This document shows positions 25,562 through 34,723 of a DNA stretch of 64,000 nucleotides, one piece after another (positions within the stretch are counted from its first letter, which is position 1; each line of letters starts with the position of its first letter). Origin of the DNA: JAAYJT01 sp037446395. Lineage in GTDB: Bacteria; Bacteroidota; Bacteroidia; Bacteroidales; JAAYJT01. A program made the translations under genes and the position numbers. Location of the stretch: NCBI GenBank assembly GCA_037446395.1, contig JBBIIP010000003.1:1-64000 (forward strand), in the 5' to 3' direction. A model generated the notes under the pieces. The model worked only from the letters and a program-made list of their open reading frames with translations, searched no databases and was not told the origin of the DNA.

Positions 25562-27925
25562 CTAAGCCTTTGCATGTTCGGTTCGCCTGATAATTTCGTT
25601 TTGCAGGGCTTCGCCTAAGTCGTTGAAATAGTCGGAATAGCCAGCCACCCTAACAATCAAATCGCGGTGTTGTTCCGGATGTTTTTGAGCATGCCGCAGT
25701 GTTTCAGCATCTACAACATTGAATTGAATATGGTGCCCATCCATCCGAAAATAAGTGCGGATAAGGGCTGCCAGTTTTTCAATCGCCTCATCGGACGAAA
25801 AAAATGAGGGTGAGAATTTCTGATTCAGCAAGGTTCCTCCTGTTTTTATGTGGTCAATGTTAGCTGCTGACTGTAAAACAGCCACCGGCCCTAAGTGATC
25901 GGCCCCCTGCACCGGGCTGATTCCTTCGCTCAAGGGTTCGCCTGCCAGGCGACCATCGGGCAAGGCTCCTATTTTGCTGCCAAAATAGACATGGCTGGTT
26001 GTGGGTAGCAAATTGACCCGGAATGCACCTCCCCGATAGGATGGCCGGCCATTCACACAAGTATAAAAACTGTTGAAAACCCTGACTGCGTATTGGTCGG
26101 CCTGGTTGTGGTTGTTTCCCCATTTAGGAGTATCATAGATCAAACGAAATCTCCATTCGTCATAACCTAAATAGTTGGCCTCCAATATTTTTAGCAAAGT
26201 ATTAAATTCGAGCAACTTCTCGTCGAATACCCACTTACGGATAGCAGTTAAATTGTCGGTGATGCTCCCCAGCCCGACTCCCTGAATATAGCTTGTATTA
26301 TAGCGCGCACCGCCACAATTGTAGTCTGTTCCGTTTCTGATACAATCGTCAATAAATAGCGACAAAAACGGTGCAGGCATTTGTTTTGCATAGATCTCTT
26401 CGATGGTATTGTTGCCTGCGATCTTGATGTCAATAAAATATTTCAGCTGATCTTCGAAGGCTAAATAGAATTCCTCCATTGATGAGAAGGAACCTGGATC
26501 TCCGCTTAATAATCCGATCTGTTTTCCAGTTGCCAGATCAATGCCGCCATGCATGGAGATTTCCAACACCTTATTCAGGTTAAAGTATCCGGAGAGGGTA
26601 TAGGCTTCGGTACCGAAAGCACCCGTTTCGACACAACCGCTTGCACCCCCGTTGCGTGCATCGGCAATTGATTTGCCCTGGCTTAGTAGTTGTTGCACAA
26701 TGGCATCGGTGTTAAAGTATGAAGGTTGTCCGAATCCGGTTTTGGTAATTTGAAGTGCACGTTTCAAAAACCGTTCGGGATTCTTCTTGCTGATTTGCAG
26801 CATTGAGCTTGGCTGTAATAAGCGCATTTCTTCGATTACATCAAGAATGAGATAGGTGAGTTCATTCACGCCATCGGCTCCCTCTTCGGTAAGTCCTCCA
26901 AGGTTAATCAGTGCAAAATCGGTGTAGGTGTTACTTTCGAGGGCCGTAACTCCCATTTTTGGTGGTGCGGGATGGTTATTGAACTTGATCCAGAAAGCCT
27001 GCAATAATTCCTGCGCCCTTTCTGGTGTAAGAATTCCGTTTTTGATGTCGTTTTGATAGAAAGGCAAGAGGTGTTGATCCAGGCGACCGGGGCTAAAGGA
27101 ATCCCAAGGATTCATTTCAGTGATCACGCCAACATGAATAAACCAGTAGTGTTGCAACGCCTGATGAAAAGTCAGCGGGGTATGCAGCGGAACCCGCTGG
27201 CATACCTGAATCATCTCCAGTAATTCATCCTGGCGGGCTGGGTCGGTCTCAGCCATGGCGAGTTGTTCAAGCTGAGCGGTGTGGCGAGAAGCAAAAGAGA
27301 CAATGGCCTCGGCCACAATTTCCATTGCTTCAAGTTCTTCTAGTTTTTCACGCGCCAGGCTATCACCGTCAAAATCAATCATTTGTTTGCTTTGGATGAT
27401 ATCGTGCTTGAGATCACTGATTCCTTTTGAAAACAATTTCTTGCCGGCAACGGTATGTCCAGGTGCTCGTTGCTCCTGGAATTCGGTAAAAACCCCTGCT
27501 TCATAGGCATCTTTCCATTCACTGGTCATTCCCTCGAATACCCTGTCTCGTATCGTTTTACCCGACCAGAAAGGTATAATTCGATCGCGATAGGCGTTGC
27601 GCATTTCCTGGTCCACTTTGTACGCCACTTTGGGCCGGTTACTGATTATTTCGAGGTCCTGAAGTGAATGCAGGCATATTTCGGGATAGGTGGGTGTTGC
27701 TTTGGGAGCAGGGCCACGCTCTCCGATAATCAATTCACCGGGGAGTATGCAAATGGATTTGTTTTCAAGGATATATTTGAAAGCCATGGCGCGCCTGACG
27801 GGTACAGAGTAGTTTTGAATTTCTGGTTTTTGATAAAAACCTGTAACCAGTTCTGCTCTTTCGGCCGATAACGTATTGATGGCCTGAAGGCTATTTTCGC
27901 GTAATGTTTTAATTCTTTCGTTCAT
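25562..27925 (-). CDS. hypD: Glycyl radical enzyme, probable trans-4-hydroxy-L-proline dehydratase
   Basis: 787 residues. Contains the thiyl-radical Cys431 with Glu433 (ASGCVETGAFG) and the glycyl-radical loop RVAGYSDYF with Gly762. Substrate-site positions, compared from memory with Clostridioides difficile HypD, are all kept with a constant offset of three: Phe149, His157 (QRAPGHTV), Asp275 (PWDSF), Ser331, Tyr447 and Thr642. The GCVET motif also differs from the GCVEP of glycerol, propanediol and choline lyases. HypD dehydrates hydroxyproline to pyrroline-5-carboxylate, which ProC then reduces to proline; no proC is in this window. The activase gene is 10 nt upstream. The enzyme is destroyed by oxygen, so the cell must live without it at times. 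This HypD is not the hydrogenase maturation protein of that name. Confidence 0.85.
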   Translation of the reverse strand: MNERIKTLRENSLQAINTLSAERAELVTGFYQKPEIQNYSVPVRRAMAFKYILENKSICILPGELIIGERGPAPKATPTYPEICLHSLQDLEIISNRPKVAYKVDQEMRNAYRDRIIPFWSGKTIRDRVFEGMTSEWKDAYEAGVFTEFQEQRAPGHTVAGKKLFSKGISDLKHDIIQSKQMIDFDGDSLAREKLEELEAMEIVAEAIVSFASRHTAQLEQLAMAETDPARQDELLEMIQVCQRVPLHTPLTFHQALQHYWFIHVGVITEMNPWDSFSPGRLDQHLLPFYQNDIKNGILTPERAQELLQAFWIKFNNHPAPPKMGVTALESNTYTDFALINLGGLTEEGADGVNELTYLILDVIEEMRLLQPSSMLQISKKNPERFLKRALQITKTGFGQPSYFNTDAIVQQLLSQGKSIADARNGGASGCVETGAFGTEAYTLSGYFNLNKVLEISMHGGIDLATGKQIGLLSGDPGSFSSMEEFYLAFEDQLKYFIDIKIAGNNTIEEIYAKQMPAPFLSLFIDDCIRNGTDYNCGGARYNTSYIQGVGLGSITDNLTAIRKWVFDEKLLEFNTLLKILEANYLGYDEWRFRLIYDTPKWGNNHNQADQYAVRVFNSFYTCVNGRPSYRGGAFRVNLLPTTSHVYFGSKIGALPDGRLAGEPLSEGISPVQGADHLGPVAVLQSAANIDHIKTGGTLLNQKFSPSFFSSDEAIEKLAALIRTYFRMDGHHIQFNVVDAETLRHAQKHPEQHRDLIVRVAGYSDYFNDLGEALQNEIIRRTEHAKA

Positions 27926-27935
27926 ATTATATGGT

Positions 27936-28730
27936 TTAACCGCCGATGCTTACTATCGGTGCAAGGTCCTGGAAAAAAACTTTGATCTGTTGGGCAAGCA
28001 ATGAATCATATTCCTTTATATTTGGAAATGGGTTTGTTTTGCATAAATGCATATATTTGTTATGCGCACTCGGATGGTAGGGTAATAAATCAATTCGGTT
28101 GATGTTTGGCAGACAAGAAATAACTTCCCGCAATCCTCGTAGGTTCTCCTGGTTATCAGTGAGATCAGGTATTAACGGAATACGTATTGTGATCTCTTTG
28201 CCAGTTTTTGACAGCATCATAAGATTATTGATTATCAATTCATTACTTACTCCTGTGTATCGGATATGTGCTTTCGGGTCAGCCAGTTTCAGATCGTAAA
28301 GAAACAAGTTTGTAAATGGCAAAACCTCCTGAAAAGCTTGCCAGGGAACATATCCACAGGTGTCAATGGCTGTTTTAAGTCCGAGTTGCTTGATTGCCTT
28401 CAGGAGTTTAGCTGCAAAACCGGGTTGCATCAAAGGTTCCCCACCCGAAAGGGTGATGCCTCCACCGGATTCTTCCAAAAAAGGGATATCTTTCGTAATG
28501 GTTTCAATCACTTCTTCCACACTCATCCACCTTCCAACCGTTTCTTCCCTGATCATTACGTTTCTCCCTATTTTGATCGGCTTTTGAATGGTTTCGCATG
28601 CGTGTTCCTGACTTTCGGGGTTATGGCACCAAATGCAGCGCATGGGGCAACCTTTAAGGAAAATAGTTTGACGAATTCCCGGGCCATCATGAACCGCAAA
28701 ACTTCGGATATCGAAAATCAGACCTAGCAT
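27936..28730 (-). CDS. Radical-SAM glycyl radical enzyme activase, compact form
   Basis: 264 residues. The radical-SAM cluster motif is Cys28-x3-Cys32-x2-Cys35 (CPMRCIWC), followed by HNPES. SAM-binding elements are GGGITLSGGEP and IDTCGYVP. It should generate the glycyl radical on the neighbouring dehydratase, 10 nt downstream. Most glycyl-radical activases carry an inserted ferredoxin-like domain with two further [4Fe-4S] clusters after the first motif; here that stretch is only about 30 residues with one Cys, so the insert is absent, as in pyruvate formate-lyase activase. Start is the ATG at 28730. Confidence 0.9.
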   Translation of the reverse strand: MLGLIFDIRSFAVHDGPGIRQTIFLKGCPMRCIWCHNPESQEHACETIQKPIKIGRNVMIREETVGRWMSVEEVIETITKDIPFLEESGGGITLSGGEPLMQPGFAAKLLKAIKQLGLKTAIDTCGYVPWQAFQEVLPFTNLFLYDLKLADPKAHIRYTGVSNELIINNLMMLSKTGKEITIRIPLIPDLTDNQENLRGLREVISCLPNINRIDLLPYHPSAHNKYMHLCKTNPFPNIKEYDSLLAQQIKVFFQDLAPIVSIGG

Positions 28731-28800
28731 AGGTAAATAAAAAAAAGAAAAAATTTAGTGTAAAGTTGCCGGACAGCTCGCAATATCAGCAAATCCAGCA

Positions 28801-28818
28801 GGCAAATAATCCTTTGCC
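28801..28818. promoter_or_regulatory. Perfect palindrome in the leader of the glycyl radical operon
   Basis: GGCAAA and TTTGCC are exact inverted half-sites separated by 6 bp. The site lies between the promoter-like element at 28875-28882 and the activase start, so it would fall in the 5' leader. It could be an operator for a dimeric regulator or an RNA hairpin. Confidence 0.4.
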
Positions 28819-28874
28819 GTTGTTGTGGTAGAGTGTAGATGTATGGGTTTGATTCATCATGCTCAAAACTGATG

Positions 28875-28882
28875 CAAATATA
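28875..28882 (-). promoter_or_regulatory. -7 promoter element of the glycyl radical operon
   Basis: On the minus strand the sequence reads TATATTTG, with a TTTA 18 nt upstream as a weak -33 box. Transcription would start near 28868, giving a leader of about 138 nt before the activase. Confidence 0.5.
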
Positions 28883-28931
28883 TCAATAATTAAAGAAATA
28901 TAAATGAATGGTTACCAGTTGTCCAACCTTC

Positions 28932-29855
28932 TCATTTATCAGCATAAACTTCTGATGCAAAGGTTCGTTTTATGCCACGATCATACTTCACAGCAGGATG
29001 ACCCATGATCAGAAACAAACCTTCGCGGCTTTTTGAACATATTCCATATTTGGCTCTAAATCTTTTTGCTTTCTTGCCCGACTGCAAAAAAGGATGTATT
29101 CCGCCCAGCATACAGGTGCCTAAGCCCAGCGATTCAGCAGCGAGCATGGCGTAGGTGGCGGCAATAATAGGATCGGCGGGATCGGAATAGGGCGAACCAT
29201 AAAAATACATCATCAGCGGTGCATCGTAATTCACGTAGTTGATACCTTTCTTCATGTTTTCGATATAGATACTAAACAAAGGCCTTAGGAACCCCCTGAA
29301 CATTTCGTCGTTAGATTTTCCCCAGAAAGGACGCATGAATGCAAGAAACCACCCGGATACAAGCCACCGCATTCCTTGCAAATAATCGCAATAATCCTGA
29401 GCAAACGCCCTGACTTTTTGTTTTGAATCGAAAACCACCACGCTCACATCGGAAGGAGGCAAGCCCATAGGGGCTGTTTTGGCTGTATCCAAAATTTTTT
29501 TGATTGTGGTTGCGTCAATGGGTTCGTTTTTAAACTCCCGTATGCTTCTTCGCTGCTGCAACAGGCGATGAAATTGGCCGTAGGTTGCGGAAGGCGTTTG
29601 GGCGGAAAGTTCAAAAATGTCGTTAGGGGAAATTTCACGACCATGTATCTCAATGGCTCCGTTTGGACAAATGGCCATGCAGTGCCCGCACCCGATGCAA
29701 CCAAACAGAGAATCCTCCATTACACCAACCCTTCCATCCTTCATAAAAAGGCTGGAATCGTTGCATACCTCAACACATAATCCGCAGACATTACAAAGGT
29801 TGTGATTGATTCGGATTTCAGCAACCTCTTTGGCTCTTGATGTTGGAATTGCCAT
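28932..29855 (-). CDS. Ferredoxin-nitroreductase fusion protein
   Basis: 307 residues. The N-terminal 65 residues hold two [4Fe-4S] motifs (CNVCGLCVEVC and CIGCGHCMAICP). The remainder is a nitroreductase-fold FMN domain, with RRSIREFKNEPID and TAKTAPMGLPPSDV, then YAMLAAESLGLGTCMLGG. Members of this anaerobic family transfer electrons from reduced ferredoxin-type donors via FMN to an unknown acceptor. It lies 201 nt upstream of the activase gene on the same strand, but a separate promoter in that gap suggests independent expression. Start is the ATG at 29855. Confidence 0.88.
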   Translation of the reverse strand: MAIPTSRAKEVAEIRINHNLCNVCGLCVEVCNDSSLFMKDGRVGVMEDSLFGCIGCGHCMAICPNGAIEIHGREISPNDIFELSAQTPSATYGQFHRLLQQRRSIREFKNEPIDATTIKKILDTAKTAPMGLPPSDVSVVVFDSKQKVRAFAQDYCDYLQGMRWLVSGWFLAFMRPFWGKSNDEMFRGFLRPLFSIYIENMKKGINYVNYDAPLMMYFYGSPYSDPADPIIAATYAMLAAESLGLGTCMLGGIHPFLQSGKKAKRFRAKYGICSKSREGLFLIMGHPAVKYDRGIKRTFASEVYADK

Positions 29856-29947
29856 CCGATGCTTAGTATTTGATGTTTAATAACGATTAAATAGCTGCGT
29901 GGCTTTTAGCCCGGAATATCCTTATGAAGCCATATAGCAAAATTAGC

Positions 29948-29955
29948 TAAATTTG
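29948..29955 (+). promoter_or_regulatory. -7 promoter element before aspA-hydF
   Basis: TAAATTTG, a full TAnnTTTG match, 19 bp before the aspA ATG, implying a leader of about 14 nt. No proper -33 box is apparent. Confidence 0.5.
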
Positions 29956-29974
29956 CTCTTAGAAAAAAGTGCCT

Positions 29975-31429
29975 ATGCGCAAAGAGAAGGATCTGCTCGG
30001 GGTGTTTGAGATACCTGAAGAAGCATTGTATGGCATTCATTCTGCCAGGGCAGTTAAAAATTTCCCACCCAATCAGCCATTTCCAATCGAGTGGTATCGG
30101 TCCATGGGACTGGTTAAACTCTCCTGCTACGAAACTTATGCAGGATTCATAAAGGCTGCGAATAATCGCTATCCGGCTGCGGTGTTCAATTTTCCTCAGA
30201 TAAGCTATGCGGTTTTGGATGCAATGCAAAAGGCAGCCAAAGAAATTTCAGAAGGACAGCATTATCATCATTTCATAGTTCCTGCAATAAGCGGAGGGGC
30301 AGGCACAAGCATCAACATGAATGTGAATGAGATCATTGCCAATCTTGCGCTAATTCATTCGGGGTGTAAGCCTGGCCAATATGACTACATTGACCCCATT
30401 GAGCATGCCAATATTTTTCAATCCACCAACGATGTTGTTCCAACTGCGCTTAGGGTAGCCATAATGTTCCTGCTCTCCGATCTGGAATCGAAAATTAATG
30501 ACCTTCGTGCCGAAACAGAACGATTAGAACGCGAAAACCGCAATATTTTGCGCATTGGCTATACCCAAATGCAGGAGGCAGTACCTACCTCATTTGGCAA
30601 GATGTTTGGTGCCTGGTCGGAAGCCTTTTCACGAGACTGGTGGCGCATTTCAAAATGTTTTGAACGTATCAAGGTAGTGAATCTGGGAGGAAGCGCAATC
30701 GGCACGGCTGTTGCTGTCCCAAGGTATTTTGTGGTTGAAGTCGTCAGGAATCTTCAAAAGCTCACCGGATTACCTCTTACACGAAGCGAAAACCTTACCG
30801 ATACCACCAGCAACCTGGATGTATTGGTCGAAGTGCATGCAGTGTTAAAAGCATTTGCAGTAAATCTCGAAAAATTTGTCTCTGATATCAGGCTGCTTTC
30901 TTCCGATGTCATTGGTTCGCCATTTTTTTCCATACCGGCGCGTCAGGCAGGAAGCAGCATTATGCCCGGAAAAGTGAACCCGGTTATAACCGAATATGTT
31001 ATCAGTTGTGCCCACCAGGTATATAGCAACGACCAGCTGATCACAAATCTATGTGCCCAGGGTTGCCTTGAGTTGAACGCCTACCTGCCTGTAATCGGCC
31101 ATAGCCTGATCGCCAGCCTGAAGCTGCTGATTGGAATGAGCAATTCACTAACCGACAACCTGTTGAAGGGCATCGAAGTGAGCTCAAAAGAATCTTATGA
31201 CAAGCTAATTCGCAGCCCTTCCATTTCTACGGTTTTGCTGCCATATATTGGCTATCATAAAGCAGGCGAATTGGCCAGCCTGATGAAAAGCAAGAAATAC
31301 ACCATCTTTGATGCCAACGAGGAGTTTGCATTCATTGACTCAAAGAAGCTCAGGGAATTACTTCAGCCATCAAACCTTCTGAAACTTGGCTACAACCTTT
31401 CAGATATTATTGATCAAACAGAACTATGA
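29975..31429 (+). CDS. aspA: Aspartate ammonia-lyase
   Basis: 484 residues from the ATG at 29975; a GTG six bases earlier is possible. Cleaves L-aspartate to fumarate and ammonium. The superfamily motifs are GTSINMNVNEI at 110-120, STNDVVPTALR at 150-160 and the mobile catalytic loop GSSIMPGKVNP at 326-336 (catalytic Ser328). Class II fumarases share these, so specificity is not proved by motifs alone. The choice of aspartase rests on the overall sequence and on its tight coupling (ATGA overlap) with hydF, since aspartase genes are often found with [FeFe]-hydrogenase maturation genes. Confidence 0.85.
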   Translation: MRKEKDLLGVFEIPEEALYGIHSARAVKNFPPNQPFPIEWYRSMGLVKLSCYETYAGFIKAANNRYPAAVFNFPQISYAVLDAMQKAAKEISEGQHYHHFIVPAISGGAGTSINMNVNEIIANLALIHSGCKPGQYDYIDPIEHANIFQSTNDVVPTALRVAIMFLLSDLESKINDLRAETERLERENRNILRIGYTQMQEAVPTSFGKMFGAWSEAFSRDWWRISKCFERIKVVNLGGSAIGTAVAVPRYFVVEVVRNLQKLTGLPLTRSENLTDTTSNLDVLVEVHAVLKAFAVNLEKFVSDIRLLSSDVIGSPFFSIPARQAGSSIMPGKVNPVITEYVISCAHQVYSNDQLITNLCAQGCLELNAYLPVIGHSLIASLKLLIGMSNSLTDNLLKGIEVSSKESYDKLIRSPSISTVLLPYIGYHKAGELASLMKSKKYTIFDANEEFAFIDSKKLRELLQPSNLLKLGYNLSDIIDQTEL

Positions 31430-32661
31430 AAAAAGGCAAGGATACCAAACCTCATCTCGGCATTTTTGGAAGGCGCAATTGTGGAAAAAGCTCGCTGATA
31501 AACCTGCTTGCAGGGCAGGAAATTGCTATCGTGAGCGATGTGGCCGGAACGACCACAGATCCTGTTAAAAAGTCAATAGAAATTCCGGGCATTGGGCCGG
31601 TTATTTTGGTTGATACTGCCGGAATTGACGATACAGGCACGCTGGGGCAGCAACGCGTTGAGCGAACCCGCCAGATACTCAGCATCATTGACATGGCCAT
31701 ACTGGTAATCATGCACAATCGTTTCGGATCGTTCGAGGAAGAATTGATTACCAGGTTTAGAAAAGACGATATTCCATGCATTATCATTCATAACAAATCT
31801 GATATCGAGCCTCTCGATAGTAAATTGGCCGGAAAAATAAAACAAGATTTTGGCTCCGATATTCTCGACTTCAGTGCATTAACAAAGGAAGGCACACAGC
31901 TTGAGTTGCTGATAGATTTGGTCAAAGCCAACATGCCCGAAACAGCTTTAATGAAACGTACTATTGTCGGTGATTTGATTTCGTATGGGGATGTTGTATT
32001 GCTCATAACACCTATTGACATCGAAGCACCCGAAGGAAGGCTTATTTTACCACAAGTACAGATAATCCGCGACATACTTGACCACGACGGGATTGCCGTA
32101 GTAGTAAAAGAAAGGGAGGTTGATGCCCATATCCGCAGGATGCGCCCCTTGCCTTCGCTGGTGATTACCGACAGCCAGGTTTTCCAAAAAGCCGATGCCT
32201 CGATACCTCGTGATATTCCGCTCACAAGTTTCAGCATCCTGCTTGCCAGGCAAAAAGGTGATTTTGAAAACTACCTGAAAGGGACACCACAAATCGAAAA
32301 CCTGAGAGATGGAGACAGGGTGTTGATCCTTGAGTCGTGTACACATCATGTTTCGTGCGACGACATAGGCCGGATGAAAATACCACGGTGGCTCACAAAT
32401 TATACCGGTAAAAAACTTGAATTTGATGTTGTGGCAGGACTCTCTGCACTTCCCCAAGATATCCGCAATTATGCCATGGTGATACAATGCGGCGGCTGCA
32501 TGATTACAAGGAAACAACTGATTGGCCGGCTAAAGCCTGCAATTGATGCCGGAATACCGGTAACAAACTACGGCATGGCCATTGCCTATGTTCACGGGAT
32601 TTTCAACAGGGCTGTCGAAGTATTCCTGAAAGACAAGCACTTATCTGGTGATTATCTCTAA
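31426..32661 (+). CDS. hydF: [FeFe]-hydrogenase H-cluster maturation GTPase HydF
   Basis: 411 residues. The N-terminal GTPase domain has a P-loop at 15-23 (GRRNCGKSS), the switch GTTTDP at 41-46, DTAG at 63-66 and NKSD at 123-126. The middle is a dimerisation domain. The C-terminal cluster-binding domain has Cys305-x-His307, 47 residues, then Cys355-x-x-Cys358 (QCGGC), fitting the HydF C-x-H-x46-53-C-x-x-C pattern; the extra His before the last pair is Gln here. HydF is the scaffold that delivers the di-iron precursor to hydrogenase. HydE, HydG and a hydrogenase are not in this window. Its ATG overlaps the aspA stop. Confidence 0.95.
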   Translation: MKKGKDTKPHLGIFGRRNCGKSSLINLLAGQEIAIVSDVAGTTTDPVKKSIEIPGIGPVILVDTAGIDDTGTLGQQRVERTRQILSIIDMAILVIMHNRFGSFEEELITRFRKDDIPCIIIHNKSDIEPLDSKLAGKIKQDFGSDILDFSALTKEGTQLELLIDLVKANMPETALMKRTIVGDLISYGDVVLLITPIDIEAPEGRLILPQVQIIRDILDHDGIAVVVKEREVDAHIRRMRPLPSLVITDSQVFQKADASIPRDIPLTSFSILLARQKGDFENYLKGTPQIENLRDGDRVLILESCTHHVSCDDIGRMKIPRWLTNYTGKKLEFDVVAGLSALPQDIRNYAMVIQCGGCMITRKQLIGRLKPAIDAGIPVTNYGMAIAYVHGIFNRAVEVFLKDKHLSGDYL

Positions 32662-32759
32662 TAAATCAGCATAAATAATTTTTAACCAGGATTAGAAATA
32701 AACAGAAAAGGGTTTTCATATTCATTCAGATTAGGTTGAAGGCCCAAAAGAAAATTATA

Positions 32760-32767
32760 TAAATTTG
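32760..32767 (+). promoter_or_regulatory. Promoter before the acyl-CoA synthetase gene
   Basis: TAAATTTG as -7 box with GTTG at 32735-32738, spaced 21 nt, as -33 box. The start of transcription would be near 32773, about 22 nt before the ATG at 32795. Confidence 0.55.
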
Positions 32768-32794
32768 CCATTAGGAGAACCAAAAAACAAAACC

Positions 32795-34711
32795 ATGCGC
32801 ACAATTCCTTCTTTTTTCGAACATTATGCAAAACGTTTTGCAAACAACCCGCTGATGTGGGAAAAAAAAACCGACCGGTTTGAGCCACTTACTTATTCCG
32901 AGATGCGCCTGCTGGTGCATCGTTTTGCAGCTGGACTGCTTGAATTAGGATTAAATCCACACGACCGAGTGGCGCTCCTCAGCGAAGGCAGAAACCATTG
33001 GGTGATGAGTGAGCTTGGCATAGTTTATTGCAGGGCTACGTGCGTGCCGCTTTCCGTAAGACTCGATGAACTTGCTGATATCAAGTTCAGAATCGTACAT
33101 TCGGGTGCCAAAATGCTGATCGTTTCCGGGCGTCAGCGGCAAAAAGCGTACAAAATTTTCGACCAGCTTCCTGAGGTTGAAAAAATCATCGTCCTCGATC
33201 CGGTTGAAAATCAAAACAATAATGAAATACTTCTCGATGAGTTGCTCGCACTTGGCGACAATTTTTTGACTCGTTATCCGGGAAGGTTGAACGAAGTATT
33301 TGAGTCTGTTAAGGAAAACGACCTGGTTAATATTAGTTATACTTCTGGCACTACGGCCGACCCCAAAGGCATCATGCTTACGCACAGAAATTATACTGCA
33401 AACGTAGAGCAAGCCGCCTCACTCATGGACATACCGGAGTCTTACAAAACGTTGTTGATACTTCCGTGGGATCATGCCTTTGCACATACTGCCGGCATCT
33501 ATTGCTTTATGAGTCAGGGAGCGAGTATGGCCTCGGTGCAACTTGGCAAAACAGCATTGGAAACATTAAAAAACATCCCGGTCAATATTAAGGAAATCAA
33601 ACCCAACCTGCTGATGAGTGTGCCTGTGTTGGCTAAAAACTTCCGAAACAATATCGAAAAAGCGATAAAAGATAAGGGCAATCTAATCAACGGCCTGTTT
33701 CAATTTGCGCTCAAGGTAGCATATAAGTACAACGCAGAAGGGTACAATAAAGGCAAAGGCCTGACCTTTTTTTACAAACCCCTTTATTGGCTGTTCGACA
33801 AGATACTCTTTAAAAAAATCAGGGACAATTTTGGCGGGCAGCTCGATTTCTTCATTGGTGGCGGAGCCCTGCTCGATATTGAATTGCAACGTTTTTTCTA
33901 TGCCATTGGCATGCCGATGTTTCAGGGGTATGGCCTCTCGGAGGCTTCGCCAATCATATCTTCAAATGCACCTAAAAAACATAAACTGGGTTCTTCTGGG
34001 TTTCTGGTAGCCAACCTTGAATTAAAGATTGTTGATAATGACGGAAACGCAATCCCGATATTCGAAAAGGGCGAAATTGTAGTGAAAGGCGAAAACGTGA
34101 TGGCCGGCTATTGGAAAAACGAAAAAGCGACTTCAGAAACAATCAAAGACGGGTGGCTCTATACAGGCGACATGGGCTACATGGATAAAGATGGATTCCT
34201 ATACGTCCTTGGCCGTTTTAAGAGTCTATTGATAGCCAGCGATGGTGAGAAATACAGCCCTGAGGGCATCGAAGAGCACCTGATCAATCACAGTTATAAT
34301 GTGGAACAGGTTATGTTGCACAACAACCAGAATCCATATACGATTGCATTGATTTATCCAAAAAAAGATGCCATTAAACGATATCTGCTCCATCATAATA
34401 TCAAACCTGGAACCGAGGAGGCAGCAAGAATGATCATCAAACTTGTTGCAGACGACATAGGTGCTTACCGAAAAGGCGAAAAACTTGAAGGTGAATTTCC
34501 CGAGCGTTGGCTGCCCAGCACCTTTGCATTGCTCGAGGAAGGATTTACGAACGAAAACCAATTGTTAAACAGCACGATGAAGATGATTCGGGGTAAGATT
34601 ACAGAAAGGTATTCGGGTCTGATCGAAATGCTCTATACTCCTGCGGGCAAGGATATTTATAATCCGCATAACCTGATGGTTGCACAAAATATGTTTGCCA
34701 AGAATACCTGA
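32795..34711 (+). CDS. Long-chain acyl-CoA synthetase / AMP-binding enzyme
   Basis: 638 residues from the ATG at 32795; a TTG thirty bases upstream was rejected. ANL-superfamily adenylating enzyme that activates fatty acids with ATP and CoA. The P-loop-like motif ISYTSGTTADPKGIMLTH is at about residue 180, GYGLSEASPIIS at about 375, and the hinge region YTGDMGYMDKDGFLYVLGR at about 455-475. The length and the region NFGGQLDFFIGGGALLD fit the FadD15/LACS-like group common in Bacteroidota. Chain-length preference cannot be judged. It is 133 nt after hydF with its own promoter, so probably unrelated to it. Confidence 0.93.
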   Translation: MRTIPSFFEHYAKRFANNPLMWEKKTDRFEPLTYSEMRLLVHRFAAGLLELGLNPHDRVALLSEGRNHWVMSELGIVYCRATCVPLSVRLDELADIKFRIVHSGAKMLIVSGRQRQKAYKIFDQLPEVEKIIVLDPVENQNNNEILLDELLALGDNFLTRYPGRLNEVFESVKENDLVNISYTSGTTADPKGIMLTHRNYTANVEQAASLMDIPESYKTLLILPWDHAFAHTAGIYCFMSQGASMASVQLGKTALETLKNIPVNIKEIKPNLLMSVPVLAKNFRNNIEKAIKDKGNLINGLFQFALKVAYKYNAEGYNKGKGLTFFYKPLYWLFDKILFKKIRDNFGGQLDFFIGGGALLDIELQRFFYAIGMPMFQGYGLSEASPIISSNAPKKHKLGSSGFLVANLELKIVDNDGNAIPIFEKGEIVVKGENVMAGYWKNEKATSETIKDGWLYTGDMGYMDKDGFLYVLGRFKSLLIASDGEKYSPEGIEEHLINHSYNVEQVMLHNNQNPYTIALIYPKKDAIKRYLLHHNIKPGTEEAARMIIKLVADDIGAYRKGEKLEGEFPERWLPSTFALLEEGFTNENQLLNSTMKMIRGKITERYSGLIEMLYTPAGKDIYNPHNLMVAQNMFAKNT

Positions 34712-34723
34712 TTAAGCCTAAGT

